Assembly: GCA_016215705.1 (NCBI GenBank)
Contig: JACRIR010000075.1
Coordinates: forward strand, 1 to 57,048
Direction: 5' to 3'
DNA length: 57,048 bases
Source: Candidatus Poribacteria bacterium
GTDB lineage: Bacteria; Abyssobacteria; SURF-5
The position numbers and the translations under genes are program-made. Below the pieces are notes generated by a model. The model was not told where the DNA came from and did not search any database. It saw only the letters and a program-made list of their open reading frames with translations. Every line of letters begins with the position of its first letter. Position 1 is the first letter of the stretch. This document shows positions 1 to 7,335 of the stretch, piece by piece.

Positions 1-4
1 ACAC

Positions 5-24
5 GGGCGCAATGAATTGCGCCC
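5..24. repeat. Short palindromic repeat, GGGCGC...GCGCCC type
   Basis: A 20-base near-perfect palindrome with outer arms GGGCGCAAT and ATTGCGCCC. The identical element recurs at 661-680. Variants with the centre GATTCAT lie at 6996-7015 and 41738-41757, and at the right end of the window. It is one of at least two small palindromic repeat families in this window. Confidence 0.85.
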
Positions 25-42
25 CTGGAGGCATGAACGAAG

Positions 43-81
43 AAAATCGGGGACACGATGTCGCATCGTGTCCCCGATTTT
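43..81. repeat. Long hairpin repeat (copy 1, 18-bp stem, 3-base loop)
   Basis: The arms AAAATCGGGGACACGATG and CATCGTGTCCCCGATTTT form a perfect 18-bp stem around the loop TCG. Copies with identical arms are at 6304-6342 (loop CGG) and 7019-7057 (loop CGA), and a diverged copy is at 18464-18502. All lie between genes, so they may act as bidirectional terminators or be a small mobile palindromic element. Confidence 0.9.
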
Positions 82-88
82 CCGAGAC

Positions 89-140
89 GCGATTCATCGC
101 GCCCGATATGGCGATTTGGTTGCGGCTACGCCGCGCTGTG
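89..140. repeat. 52-bp repeat, inverted copy at the right end of the window
   Basis: These 52 bases are the exact reverse complement of 56991-57042. A diverged direct copy is at 786-839, sharing the GCGATTCATC start and the GCCGCGCTGTG end. It contains the GGGCGC-type palindrome half and is a dispersed intergenic repeat. Confidence 0.85.
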
Positions 141-257
141 ATATAGGAATGTTTGATTCCAATTGCGCTTAAGTCCCAGTTTTTCTAGCGTTGATTTGAA
201 TTCCTTCTTTTGGACTTGACCCGCTCTTAAGGATTACTTAACTTAGTATTACTAGGA

Positions 258-524
258 TCAGTCAAGTCTTTCCAGCGCAAAGATCACTGTATTCGTTGAA
301 TCAGGACATTGAAGCTCCTGTTTCCGATTGATCCAGTCGTCGGGGGGCGTTTCGCGGCAATACGCCGTGAGATAGGGGATAAAGGCCGGAATCGCGTAAA
401 TGCATAACTCCTTCGGCTTTGCCGGTATTATCATCGGGTCTTTGATAAGGAAATAGTCGCCGACCTTATACCCCGCCGCGCAGTTTCCCTTCACTGACCG
501 GACGGTTATCTTGAGCTTATGCAT
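258..524 (-). CDS. TIGR04076-type small protein
   Basis: An 88-residue protein of unknown function that I recognise as a TIGR04076-type small protein. The features are an N-terminal beta segment with KITVRSVKGNC, then AAGYKVGD, a central LCIYAIPAFIPYLTAY segment, and a C-terminal CPDSTNTVIFALER strand. Three spaced cysteines are the family hallmark, and the length matches the family. The start is supported by a GGAGGG Shine-Dalgarno about ten bases upstream on the minus strand. It stands alone among repeats. The family is frequent in anaerobes, but its biochemical role is not known, and the cysteines might bind metal (inference). Confidence 0.8.
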   Translation of the reverse strand: MHKLKITVRSVKGNCAAGYKVGDYFLIKDPMIIPAKPKELCIYAIPAFIPYLTAYCRETPPDDWINRKQELQCPDSTNTVIFALERLD

Positions 525-1322
525 TTTGGCTTTCCCTCCTTTTCGTATTTTGCTTCTTTCTCACTTCTTAAGGGGTGCTTCGTGTGCTTCTCAGTTTCGA
601 AATCGCCAACGGAATTCATGTCGTGATTTCTTGCACGGACCTAATGCGTATTAATCACACGGGCGCAATGAATTGCGCCCCTACGCGCATGAATCAAGAA
701 ACCCCTGTGGGACCGATGGCTTTTCGGCAGGCATTCTTCCCTCCAGCACCCCTAAAGACATGAATCAAGAAACCCCTGCAAGGACGCGATTCATCACGCC
801 CGACGCATGCTGTTTTCGTTGCGGCTATGCCGCGCTGTGCCTTCTGTAGATTCCTTTCTCCCCCACTTCTTGTCATTGTCAGCTTACCACAAAAGAGCCT
901 GATGTGTATATCGAGATTCGGCAGCAATTATAGAAGTTCCCATACTCAAATTTGATTCGTGATCCGCGCCATTCATTCTGATTCATACCATTCGTGGTCC
1001 AAATCCTGTTCTGTATTCCTTGCTGGTATTGCTTCCATGCAAAATTTGCGTGTACTTGAGTCATTGGGAATAAATAATGCAAATATTTCGCGGTGTGGCG
1101 GAAGGAAGATTCTGAGATAGGGAGATAGATTAACACTTTCGTGCCGTGTTTGTGACATATAACTTATTGGTCCAACAGTGATTACGGATGGGCTTACTAT
1201 AGGGAATCATATCAGTCCGAAAGTTGGCATTGGAAATGCTTTTATACAAGAGCACTGGGGTATCGTTCAGGGAGATATCCGCTCGTTAGGTTCAAGTGAG
1301 CGGTTGAAGAAAAGGTGTTCAA
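525..1322. other. Gene-poor, repeat-rich interval
   Basis: About 800 bases with no convincing gene. It holds a GGGCGC palindrome (661-680), two copies of the 20-mer CATGAATCAAGAAACCCCTG (688-707 and 759-778), and a diverged copy of the 52-bp repeat (786-839). The stretch 950-1040 translates in several frames only into low-complexity, repeat-like peptides. Open frames here are short and have no recognisable domain. Confidence 0.7.
661..839. repeat. Cluster of dispersed repeats
   Basis: It contains the palindrome identical to 5-24 (661-680), a direct pair of CATGAATCAAGAAACCCCTG at 688 and 759, and a diverged copy (786-839) of the 52-bp element found at both window ends. The arrangement resembles nested insertion of small palindromic elements. 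Confidence 0.75.
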
Positions 1323-1748
1323 TTGCCGTTGCCGATGAGGGTTTTGGTGGTGGATGACGAGCGCAATGCGCTTGTGGCTTTGGCAAAGATTCTTCGAGAG
1401 GACGGTTACCAGGTAGTCGTCGCATCGGACGAAGAGCAGGCGCTGGACCGTTTGAGTATTTCCACGTTCGACCTTATCATTACCGACCTGTTCTTACTGC
1501 ACAATTGCTGCATAAAACTTCTCAACAAGATAAGAAGCTTGAAGAGGCGCACTCCCGTCATATTGACCACCGCACATGGGGACGTGAACCGATACCTCGA
1601 TAAATCGAGCCTGGAGGGAATGCTCTGCCTGTCAAAACCGATAAAGTATGACGAACTGAAGCGGATAATCGGACAGATCGAATCAGAAAGCAAAGTTGCG
1701 GAAGCATCGGAGAACGGCCCCGCGAGAACGGGAGATTCAAGAGGGTAG
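1323..1748 (+). CDS. Response regulator receiver-domain protein
   Basis: A 141-residue protein made of a single CheY-like receiver domain with a short disordered tail. Visible features are VLVVDDERN (acidic pair D11/D12), the phosphoacceptor D55 in LIITDLF, T82/T83 in VILTTAHGD and K105 in CLSKPIK. The usual MPGMDG loop after the phospho-site is replaced by LFLLHNCC, so the beta3-alpha3 region is atypical. There is no output domain, so it would signal by protein contact. The TTG start has AAGG about nine bases upstream; an ATG four codons in is the alternative. No histidine kinase gene is adjacent. A small open frame overlaps its stop codon. Confidence 0.8.
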   Translation: MPLPMRVLVVDDERNALVALAKILREDGYQVVVASDEEQALDRLSISTFDLIITDLFLLHNCCIKLLNKIRSLKRRTPVILTTAHGDVNRYLDKSSLEGMLCLSKPIKYDELKRIIGQIESESKVAEASENGPARTGDSRG

Positions 1749-1933
1749 TGGCAGCAAGGATTCCCGCTGCCCAAACTGAGTCAATTGCGGGTTTCGCGGG
1801 AGCGATAGGAAACAGCAGCAATGGCGCGGCACAACTACCGGAGGCAAAACCAAAAAGACAATTCCCCTATAACCTTGTGACTCTGCCCATGTTGGTGGAC
1901 ACCATCCTGAAGGTGAAGGAGAGCGTTTTTTAG
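1748..1933 (+). CDS. Possible small protein overlapping the receiver gene
   Basis: A 61-codon frame begins with GTG overlapping the TAG of the receiver gene (TAGTG), which would allow translational coupling. The product is Ala-rich at the N-terminus and ends in LPMLVDTILKVKESVF. I recognise no family. It could be the remnant of a larger partner gene, since repeats begin shortly downstream, or it could be chance. Confidence 0.3.
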   Translation: MAARIPAAQTESIAGFAGAIGNSSNGAAQLPEAKPKRQFPYNLVTLPMLVDTILKVKESVF

Positions 1934-2505
1934 TCACCCCGACTAGTTGCCTGATGAGGAAGAGGAAACAGAAGCATCGCAAGGGATTCGTTGCGCACTT
2001 CCAACAGGGCAGTTACAGTGACATAAATGCAGAATCACGGATATCTGACAAATCCGTTCGGGCGCCAACGAAAGCCCCCAATTCGTTAAGCTCAGCTTGG
2101 CCTCGGCCATGACACTTGATCAGGCGCCCGGTGGATTTTATGGGAGCGCAACGAACCCTTGCATTCTATTTGCGGTCTCCACAAAAGTTTCGCGGTTTGG
2201 ATTTACAGTTTTCTGTTTGCAGCCTCCGGGTTGTGATAACCATGCCTGTTTGCAGACGACCAAACATGAACGTCATCCTGCGTCCTTCGCCGTCATTCTG
2301 AGCGGAGCGAAGAATCTCGTCCTCGGTTTGTAGGCCGTTATTTGATGGAGATTCTTCTCTCTGTTCAGAATGACGGCTGTCGAATAACCAAGAAGACCTT
2401 TTCAAGAATACTGTGGCGTTTTCTTCAGAGCTCAAACCTGGTAGCGACTCGCGAGTGGCCAGCACGTTTTATCCGACCGAATATGTCGAGTTTCTTGTCT
2501 CGGAT
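1934..2505. other. Intergenic region without a supported gene
   Basis: No gene is supported. The main structure is an imperfect inverted repeat at 2289-2377 whose outer arms are GCCGTCATTCTGA and TCAGAATGACGGC. This kind of sequence is widely dispersed in bacterial genomes. Open frames across it are repeat translations. Confidence 0.65.
2289..2377. repeat. Imperfect inverted repeat (CGTCATTCTGA type)
   Basis: Outer arms GCCGTCATTCTGA (2289-2301) and TCAGAATGACGGC (2365-2377) are perfect complements. Inner partial arms are GAAGAATCT and AGATTCTTC. It fits the ubiquitous palindromic elements seen in many bacterial genomes. Confidence 0.8.
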
Positions 2506-2535
2506 TTGAATTTGGCGGCATAGTTATGGTACACT
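2506..2535 (+). promoter_or_regulatory. Possible sigma-70 promoter upstream of the cytochrome operon
   Basis: TTGAAT (2506-2511), an 18-base spacer and TACACT (2530-2535). Transcription would start near 2542, about 60 bases before the terminator-like hairpin at 2604 and 245 bases before the first cytochrome gene. The hexamers are only partly consensus. Confidence 0.35.
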
Positions 2536-2603
2536 ATTTTTGTTGCTAACGTGCAGGCTCGCCCAGTAATCCTAACATCTCCCAAGAGGATCGAATGGAG
2601 AAT

Positions 2604-2632
2604 GAGAGACCTGGCTGATGGTCTCTCTTTTT
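2604..2632 (+). terminator. Intrinsic terminator or attenuator ahead of the cytochromes
   Basis: Arms GAGAGACC (2604-2611) and GGTCTCTC (2620-2627) form an 8-bp stem with an 8-base loop, followed by TTTTT. No gene ends just upstream. It lies between a candidate promoter (2506-2535) and the cytochrome genes, so it could be an attenuator. Confidence 0.6.
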
Positions 2633-2638
2633 GTGTGG

Positions 2639-2681
2639 ATTCCCGCTTTCGCATGAATGCGATCAGGTAGACGGGAATGAC
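2639..2681. repeat. TTCCCG...CGGGAA palindromic repeat copy
   Basis: ATTCCCGCTTTCGC and a downstream ACGGGAATGAC are the two halves of the very common dispersed palindrome also seen, in the other orientation, near 56891. The copy is interrupted in the middle. Confidence 0.55.
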
Positions 2682-2786
2682 AAGAAGAAGGCAGAAACAT
2701 ACAAACCTAGCCCAAGACATGAAATCGTTTCTTTGAACTCTAACCATAAACCATGCTTCTCACGAGTGCGAGGGTTGAGACAAAAA

Positions 2787-4043
2787 ATGCACGGAAAATC
2801 TTTGTTGGCGGCGTCAATTAGTTTGATGTTATTGGTGGTTTTCACCCCTAGTCCGACGGCTGCGGCTGACTGGAAGGATTGCATTGGGTGTCACGCCGAG
2901 CAGAAAGAAGCGACACGGGCGCCTCTTGTCGACCTCATGACCCTTGAGAAATCGGTTCACGAGAGGTTGAAGTGCCTCGATTGTCATGCCGACGTGCATG
3001 AGGTGAAGCATACGGTCGGAGAGACACCCCACCAAAGGTATCCGGAGAAAGTGGGGTGCACGACCCGATGCCATGTCAAAGGGAATACGATGGGCGCTCC
3101 CGATTTCTCCCCTATGGAACAATATAAGGACAGCGTGCATGCGATTGCTCGAGAGGCGGGTATGCCCGGAAGCGCCGCCTGCACCGACTGTCATGGCCGC
3201 CACAACATTAAGTCGAAGGACGACCCCGAATCAAGCGTCTACCGCGCAAACATTCCGCGCACGTGCGCCATATGTCATGAGAATATGCAAGTCGTCGTGA
3301 AGCATCATATCCACGCCGAGAAGCCGTTCCAGGAGTACGAACAGAGCGTCCACGGAAAGGGCCTATATCGCGACGGATTGGTCCAGGTGGCCGCCGTTTG
3401 CACCGACTGCCACGGCATTCACGATATCCAGGCTGCCGGAACACCCGGCTTGAGAGCCCGTCGCCCGGAGACGTGCGGAAGATGCCACAAGGGGATATTC
3501 GATGTCTACAAGGAAAGCGTGCACGGCAAAGCCGCGATTGAAGATCAGAATCCTGATGCTCCGGTCTGCGCAGATTGCCACGGCGAACACAAGATTGCCG
3601 TTCCGTCAAAAGAGATGATACCGTCGATTTGCTCGCAATGCCACAGCGAAGAGGGGGTCATGTCGAAATACGAGGTCCCAATTGACAGGACGGGGACCTA
3701 TCAGGAAAGCTATCATGGCATCGCGAGCAGCTATGGAAGCAAGACTGTTGCGAACTGCGCGAGTTGTCACGGCTATCATGACATCCGCCCGCCTACGGAC
3801 CCGAAGTCGTCCGTCTATCCCGCAAACCTCGTGAGGACCTGCGGCAAGTCGAAATGTCACCCGGGTATCTCGGCAAAAGTCGCCTCCATGAAAATGCATG
3901 TGGACGTCAAGAAGAAGGAATCGGGCGGCGTGTACTATGTGCGCCAGTTCTTCATATGGACGTTCGTTGCGTTGATAATCGTTTCTTTCATCTGGGTGAT
4001 TCCGGATTTCGTCAGGCGAATAAGACAAAGGAGCGCGGAGTAA
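2787..4043 (+). CDS. Membrane-anchored multiheme cytochrome c (11 heme motifs)
   Basis: A 418-residue protein: Sec signal peptide (1-27, ending TAAA), a periplasmic multiheme region (30-375) and one C-terminal membrane helix (about 387-405) followed by basic RRIRQR. There are nine canonical CXXCH motifs, at 32, 63, 132, 160, 205, 230, 261, 282 and 324. Two are atypical: CTTRCH at 91 and CGKSKCH at 352. Repeated SVHG/SYHG segments probably give distal heme ligands. The ATG at 2787 is chosen because the signal peptide begins there, although upstream codons stay open. It sits one base before a paralogue and ahead of a cytochrome b, so it probably exchanges electrons with the quinone pool. The direction of flow and the partner are unknown. 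Confidence 0.9.
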   Translation: MHGKSLLAASISLMLLVVFTPSPTAAADWKDCIGCHAEQKEATRAPLVDLMTLEKSVHERLKCLDCHADVHEVKHTVGETPHQRYPEKVGCTTRCHVKGNTMGAPDFSPMEQYKDSVHAIAREAGMPGSAACTDCHGRHNIKSKDDPESSVYRANIPRTCAICHENMQVVVKHHIHAEKPFQEYEQSVHGKGLYRDGLVQVAAVCTDCHGIHDIQAAGTPGLRARRPETCGRCHKGIFDVYKESVHGKAAIEDQNPDAPVCADCHGEHKIAVPSKEMIPSICSQCHSEEGVMSKYEVPIDRTGTYQESYHGIASSYGSKTVANCASCHGYHDIRPPTDPKSSVYPANLVRTCGKSKCHPGISAKVASMKMHVDVKKKESGGVYYVRQFFIWTFVALIIVSFIWVIPDFVRRIRQRSAE

Positions 4044-4044
4044 G

Positions 4045-5337
4045 ATGCGGCTGGCAAGACACGCGGCTGTTGCAGCAGCCGTCTTCATAGTAGCGTTGGT
4101 TTCGGCGCCGGCCTTTGCCGCAACAAGCGAAGACTGCTTCGCTTGTCATGACGACCCTTCTCTCGTGAACGCGCAGGATGTCTCCCTTCGAGTGGACCCG
4201 AAAGCCTTCAAAGAGTCTGTCCATGGGCAGAAGGGGATCGAATGCGTTGACTGTCACGCGGCGCTGAGCGATGTGAAGGATTTCCCGCATGACGCGCCGG
4301 TGGCCAAAGTCGACTGTTCGACGTGCCACAGCCAGGAGGCTGAAGACTACAAAGCGAGTATTCACGGAAAAGGCTTCGCAAAAAACGACCCTTCCGTCCC
4401 TGTTTGCTCCACGTGTCACGGGAAGCACGACATTCGCCCGCCGGAGGACCCGCAATCTTCAGTGAACCCTCTCAATCTGGTGGCGGTCTGCATAAAATGC
4501 CACGCCGACACGAAGATAGTGGCCGAGCACCATTTGCCGCCTCTGGAGAAGATCAAGGCATATGAGAGCAGCGTCCACATGAAGGCTCTCAGGGAAAAAG
4601 GGTTGACGGTTTCTGCGGCGTGCAACGACTGCCACGGCGCTCACAAAATCATGCCTCCTGACGATCCCGACTCCACGGCCAATAGATTCAACATACCTGA
4701 AACGTGCGCGAAGTGTCACCAAGGCATCTACCAGACGTACATCGAGAGTGTGCACGGCCAGGATTACCTCAAGAAGAACAAAGACGTTCCCATTTGCACT
4801 GATTGTCACGGGGAACATTCCATAAAGTCCCACGAGAGTCCCGATTCGGCCGTTTATGCGACGCACATTGCGGAAATATGCTCGAAATGCCATGAGGACG
4901 AGTCTCTCGGCAAACGGTACGGATTCGCGGCGAAGCGGCTTAAGACGTACCTTGGCACATATCATGGTATCGCCTCGAAAATGGGCGACATCAAGGTGGC
5001 CAATTGCGCAAGCTGCCATGGGTACCACGACATCCGGCCGCCGAACGATCCCCGCTCCTCGGTCCACCCGGACAACATTCCGAAGACCTGCGGCAAGTGT
5101 CACCCCCAGGCGGGTAAGAATTTTGCCATCGGCAAGGTTCACGTGTCCGAGGCGCGCGAGAGCAGCATGGGCGCGTTTGTCGTCGAGAGGTTCTACACAA
5201 TCTTCATTGTTGCAAACATCAGCGGGTTTATTATTTTCATCATGGTGGACTTGTATGCCCGACGCAGAAAGGCCAAAACGCACAAGCGCCAGACGGCGTC
5301 AGACCTGGAGAAGGTGTCCCCCGATTCGCCGGAATGA
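4045..5337 (+). CDS. Membrane-anchored undecaheme cytochrome c, paralogue
   Basis: A 430-residue protein with a signal peptide (1-26, PAFA), eleven canonical CXXCH motifs between residues 31 and 353, and a C-terminal membrane helix (about 383-404) followed by YARRRK. It aligns along its length with the preceding cytochrome, sharing CASCHGYHDIRPP, CTDCHGEH and ESVHG blocks. All its heme sites are regular, unlike the upstream copy. The ATG begins one base after the stop of the upstream gene, so translation is probably coupled. The pair looks like a tandem duplication and may form a heterodimeric electron wire with the cytochrome b encoded next. Confidence 0.9.
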   Translation: MRLARHAAVAAAVFIVALVSAPAFAATSEDCFACHDDPSLVNAQDVSLRVDPKAFKESVHGQKGIECVDCHAALSDVKDFPHDAPVAKVDCSTCHSQEAEDYKASIHGKGFAKNDPSVPVCSTCHGKHDIRPPEDPQSSVNPLNLVAVCIKCHADTKIVAEHHLPPLEKIKAYESSVHMKALREKGLTVSAACNDCHGAHKIMPPDDPDSTANRFNIPETCAKCHQGIYQTYIESVHGQDYLKKNKDVPICTDCHGEHSIKSHESPDSAVYATHIAEICSKCHEDESLGKRYGFAAKRLKTYLGTYHGIASKMGDIKVANCASCHGYHDIRPPNDPRSSVHPDNIPKTCGKCHPQAGKNFAIGKVHVSEARESSMGAFVVERFYTIFIVANISGFIIFIMVDLYARRRKAKTHKRQTASDLEKVSPDSPE

Positions 5338-5428
5338 GGACATAGCATACTACGCGCCATGCCGGAGAATGGCCGATTTGTCGGAGATCGGAGTTGCGGG
5401 ACGGTCTCGAAGAGAGGACTAAGCAGCG

Positions 5429-6274
5429 ATGATTCGCGATGACGACTTGGAACTGTTGGCAAAGGCAAAAGCTTCCGGTATGCTCTCGGACGAAGCCATC
5501 TCGGAGGAAACGCTCGTCGCAGAAGATGAAGAGTTTGTGCGCCTCACGCTTACCGAGCGCATTCAGCACGTCATTCTGTTTACAAGCTTCTTCACACTGG
5601 TGCTGACGGGACTGCCGCTCGTGTTTTCGAATGCTCCCTTCATCCACAAGCTCTTCTTTTTTCCCACAAGCTTCTGGCTGCGCGGCATCATCCACCGGAT
5701 CGCGGGAGTGACACTCATCGGTGTGGGTATCTTCCAGATTTGCTACGTTATGTGGTCGCCTCATGGCAACCGCGATTTCCGGAAGATCATCCCGAACCCC
5801 CAGGATGCAAAGGATTCGATAAACCTGTTCCTCTGCAACCTGGGACTCAGAGAACAAAGACCTCGATTCGGAAAATTCAACTTCATCGAGAAGTTCGAGT
5901 ATTGGGCTCTGGCATGGGGGACGTTCATCATGGCGCTCACGGGTCTGATGCTCTGGTTTCAGGAGGCATCCATCGCGCTGTTCCCCATCTGGGTGCTGGA
6001 TATCGTCAGGATAGTCCACGGGTTCGAGGCCATCCTTGCTTTCCTTGCAATCATCATATGGCACATGTACAACGTGCACCTCAACCCGGAAGTCTTTCCC
6101 ATGAGCAGAATCTGGATCACCGGAAAGATTTCAAAGGAAGAGATGGTGGAACACCACCCGCTGGAATACGAGGAGATACTCAAAGAGCGCAGGGACAAAC
6201 TTGAGATTGAGAGAGTCAAAGCTCTGCTCGAGGAGGTCAGGCAGAAGAAATCAACCGAGAAGAACGAGGAATAG
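5429..6274 (+). CDS. Diheme cytochrome b quinone-reactive subunit
   Basis: A 281-residue integral membrane protein with four predicted helices (about 48-66, 86-108, 158-176, 197-216), as in the FdnI/HydC/NrfD-associated cytochrome b561 group. H47, H89, H197 and H212 lie at helix ends and are good candidates for two b-heme ligand pairs. A hydrophilic N-terminus of about 40 residues and a charged coiled C-terminus (250-281) are extra. An AGAGAGG Shine-Dalgarno supports the ATG. Ninety bases downstream of two multiheme cytochromes, it probably carries electrons between menaquinol and them, analogous to Geobacter Cbc complexes (inference). A hairpin repeat follows the stop. Confidence 0.85.
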   Translation: MIRDDDLELLAKAKASGMLSDEAISEETLVAEDEEFVRLTLTERIQHVILFTSFFTLVLTGLPLVFSNAPFIHKLFFFPTSFWLRGIIHRIAGVTLIGVGIFQICYVMWSPHGNRDFRKIIPNPQDAKDSINLFLCNLGLREQRPRFGKFNFIEKFEYWALAWGTFIMALTGLMLWFQEASIALFPIWVLDIVRIVHGFEAILAFLAIIIWHMYNVHLNPEVFPMSRIWITGKISKEEMVEHHPLEYEEILKERRDKLEIERVKALLEEVRQKKSTEKNEE

Positions 6275-6303
6275 AACCTATCCAATTGATCCACGGATGG
6301 GCG

Positions 6304-6342
6304 AAAATCGGGGACACGATGCGGCATCGTGTCCCCGATTTT
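6304..6342. terminator. Hairpin repeat copy 2 between convergent genes
   Basis: A perfect 18-bp stem with loop CGG and the same arms as at 43-81. The top strand continues into TTTTT. It lies between the convergent cytochrome b (ends 6274) and the ferritin-like gene (ends 6402), where it could terminate both. Confidence 0.65.
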
Positions 6343-6401
6343 TCGATGTCGCGTCCCGGCGACGGATTCGGGAATGCGCAATGTCTCCTTGCAGGATCGA
6401 T

Positions 6402-6902
6402 TCAAACCGGTTGGGATAGTATTACGCGCGCCTTCTGAAGCGCGATGATGTGCCGCTTTTCCTGCTCGATGAACTTGTCGATCAGCCTTTTTGCCTCGAT
6501 GCCCGCAATTTCCCTACACTCGCGGAGCAAAAGAATATTCTCTTTCTCGAACCCGATGGCCATATCCACGGCTTCGTGCTCATTGGTGAGGTTCCCCGCC
6601 GTAACGCTTGCCTGCTCGGGGCTCAAGAATATGCGGTGATCAATGAGCGCGAGGATATATTGCCTGAAGTCCGCGCTCAGTTTATCGGCAGGTTTCACCG
6701 CTCCTCTCCGCGCCTCGATCTTGGCGGAAAGCCGCAAAAAAGCGATCTGATGAATTTTCTCGGCACGAGTCATCATCCCGGCCAGTTTTCTTATCTTCTC
6801 GTTTGTGGTGTGGCGGGCCAGACTCGCATAGAAAGCAACCCCTTCTTCTTCGATCATCGCCAGCTTCTTTATCAGCCCGCCCATATCAAGTGTCTGTGGC
6901 AT
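6402..6902 (-). CDS. Ferritin-like diiron protein (rubrerythrin group, no rubredoxin domain)
   Basis: A 166-residue four-helix protein. Helix A holds EEEGVAFY and helix B AEKIHQ (ExxH). Helix C holds NEHEAVDMAIGFEKEN, and helix D EQEKRHI (ExxH). This is the pattern of a carboxylate-bridged diiron site. There is no C-terminal CXXC rubredoxin domain, so the role may be peroxide or oxygen detoxification, or iron handling. The start is fixed by a perfect AGGAGG seven bases before the ATG at 6902; longer in-frame starts run into a repeat. It is monocistronic between hairpin repeats. Confidence 0.85.
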   Translation of the reverse strand: MPQTLDMGGLIKKLAMIEEEGVAFYASLARHTTNEKIRKLAGMMTRAEKIHQIAFLRLSAKIEARRGAVKPADKLSADFRQYILALIDHRIFLSPEQASVTAGNLTNEHEAVDMAIGFEKENILLLRECREIAGIEAKRLIDKFIEQEKRHIIALQKARVILSQPV

Positions 6903-7335
6903 ACTGTGTCCTCCTGTTTTGATTACCCCAATTCTAGCACAAAAAGTGTGCGCCGTCACACAGCCCGGCATGGCCGCCGCCAAACAGCGTCCATCGGGCG
7001 CGATTCATCGCGCCCCAGAAAATCGGGGACACGATGCGACATCGTGTCCCCGATTTTCCATTCATGCCCGTAGAAGCGCAATTTATTGCGGCCAATGTGA
7101 TTTGCCTGCGTGAAGTTCGCGTATGAAAATCGCGATAGAGATTCATGATCTCGAAGCTGAACAGCGCAGGGAGGCGAAAGGAGGCCGCGCGAAACGCGAA
7201 AGGGTCGTGGCTTATGGTCTATGGTTCAAGGCTTACGATTCATGGTTTGTGGTTATAAGGAGGAAAATCAAAGAAGCTGCAAGACGAACGTAGAACGGTT
7301 TGCGCGAATAGGCGGGCGAGGAATCGGTCTTCCGG
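6903..7335. other. Intergenic region with repeats
   Basis: No gene is supported. It contains the GGGCGC palindrome (6996-7015) and hairpin copy 3 (7019-7057), then a low-complexity TGGTTTATGG-like stretch (7200-7260). Since both neighbouring genes read leftward, the hairpin would be the terminator of the MshEN-MinD gene. Confidence 0.65.
6996..7057. repeat. GGGCGC palindrome plus hairpin repeat copy 3
   Basis: GGGCGCGATTCATCGCGCCC (6996-7015) is followed three bases later by the 18-bp hairpin (7019-7057) with loop CGA. The same two repeat types also adjoin at 1-110, so they travel together. Confidence 0.85.

Noticed and set aside
950-1158. Small minus-strand genes
   Set aside because: Frames of 60-85 codons overlap each other and read as low-complexity translations of repeat-like DNA.
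2536-2786. c-di-GMP (GEMM) riboswitch ahead of the cytochromes
   Set aside because: Geobacter cytochrome genes often have one, but the conserved GCAAACC...GGGACGCAAAGCC core is not present in this leader.
4459-5283. Long minus-strand frame opposite the second cytochrome
   Set aside because: It lies fully antisense to eleven regular CXXCH motifs and shows no family signal; a shadow of the codon bias.
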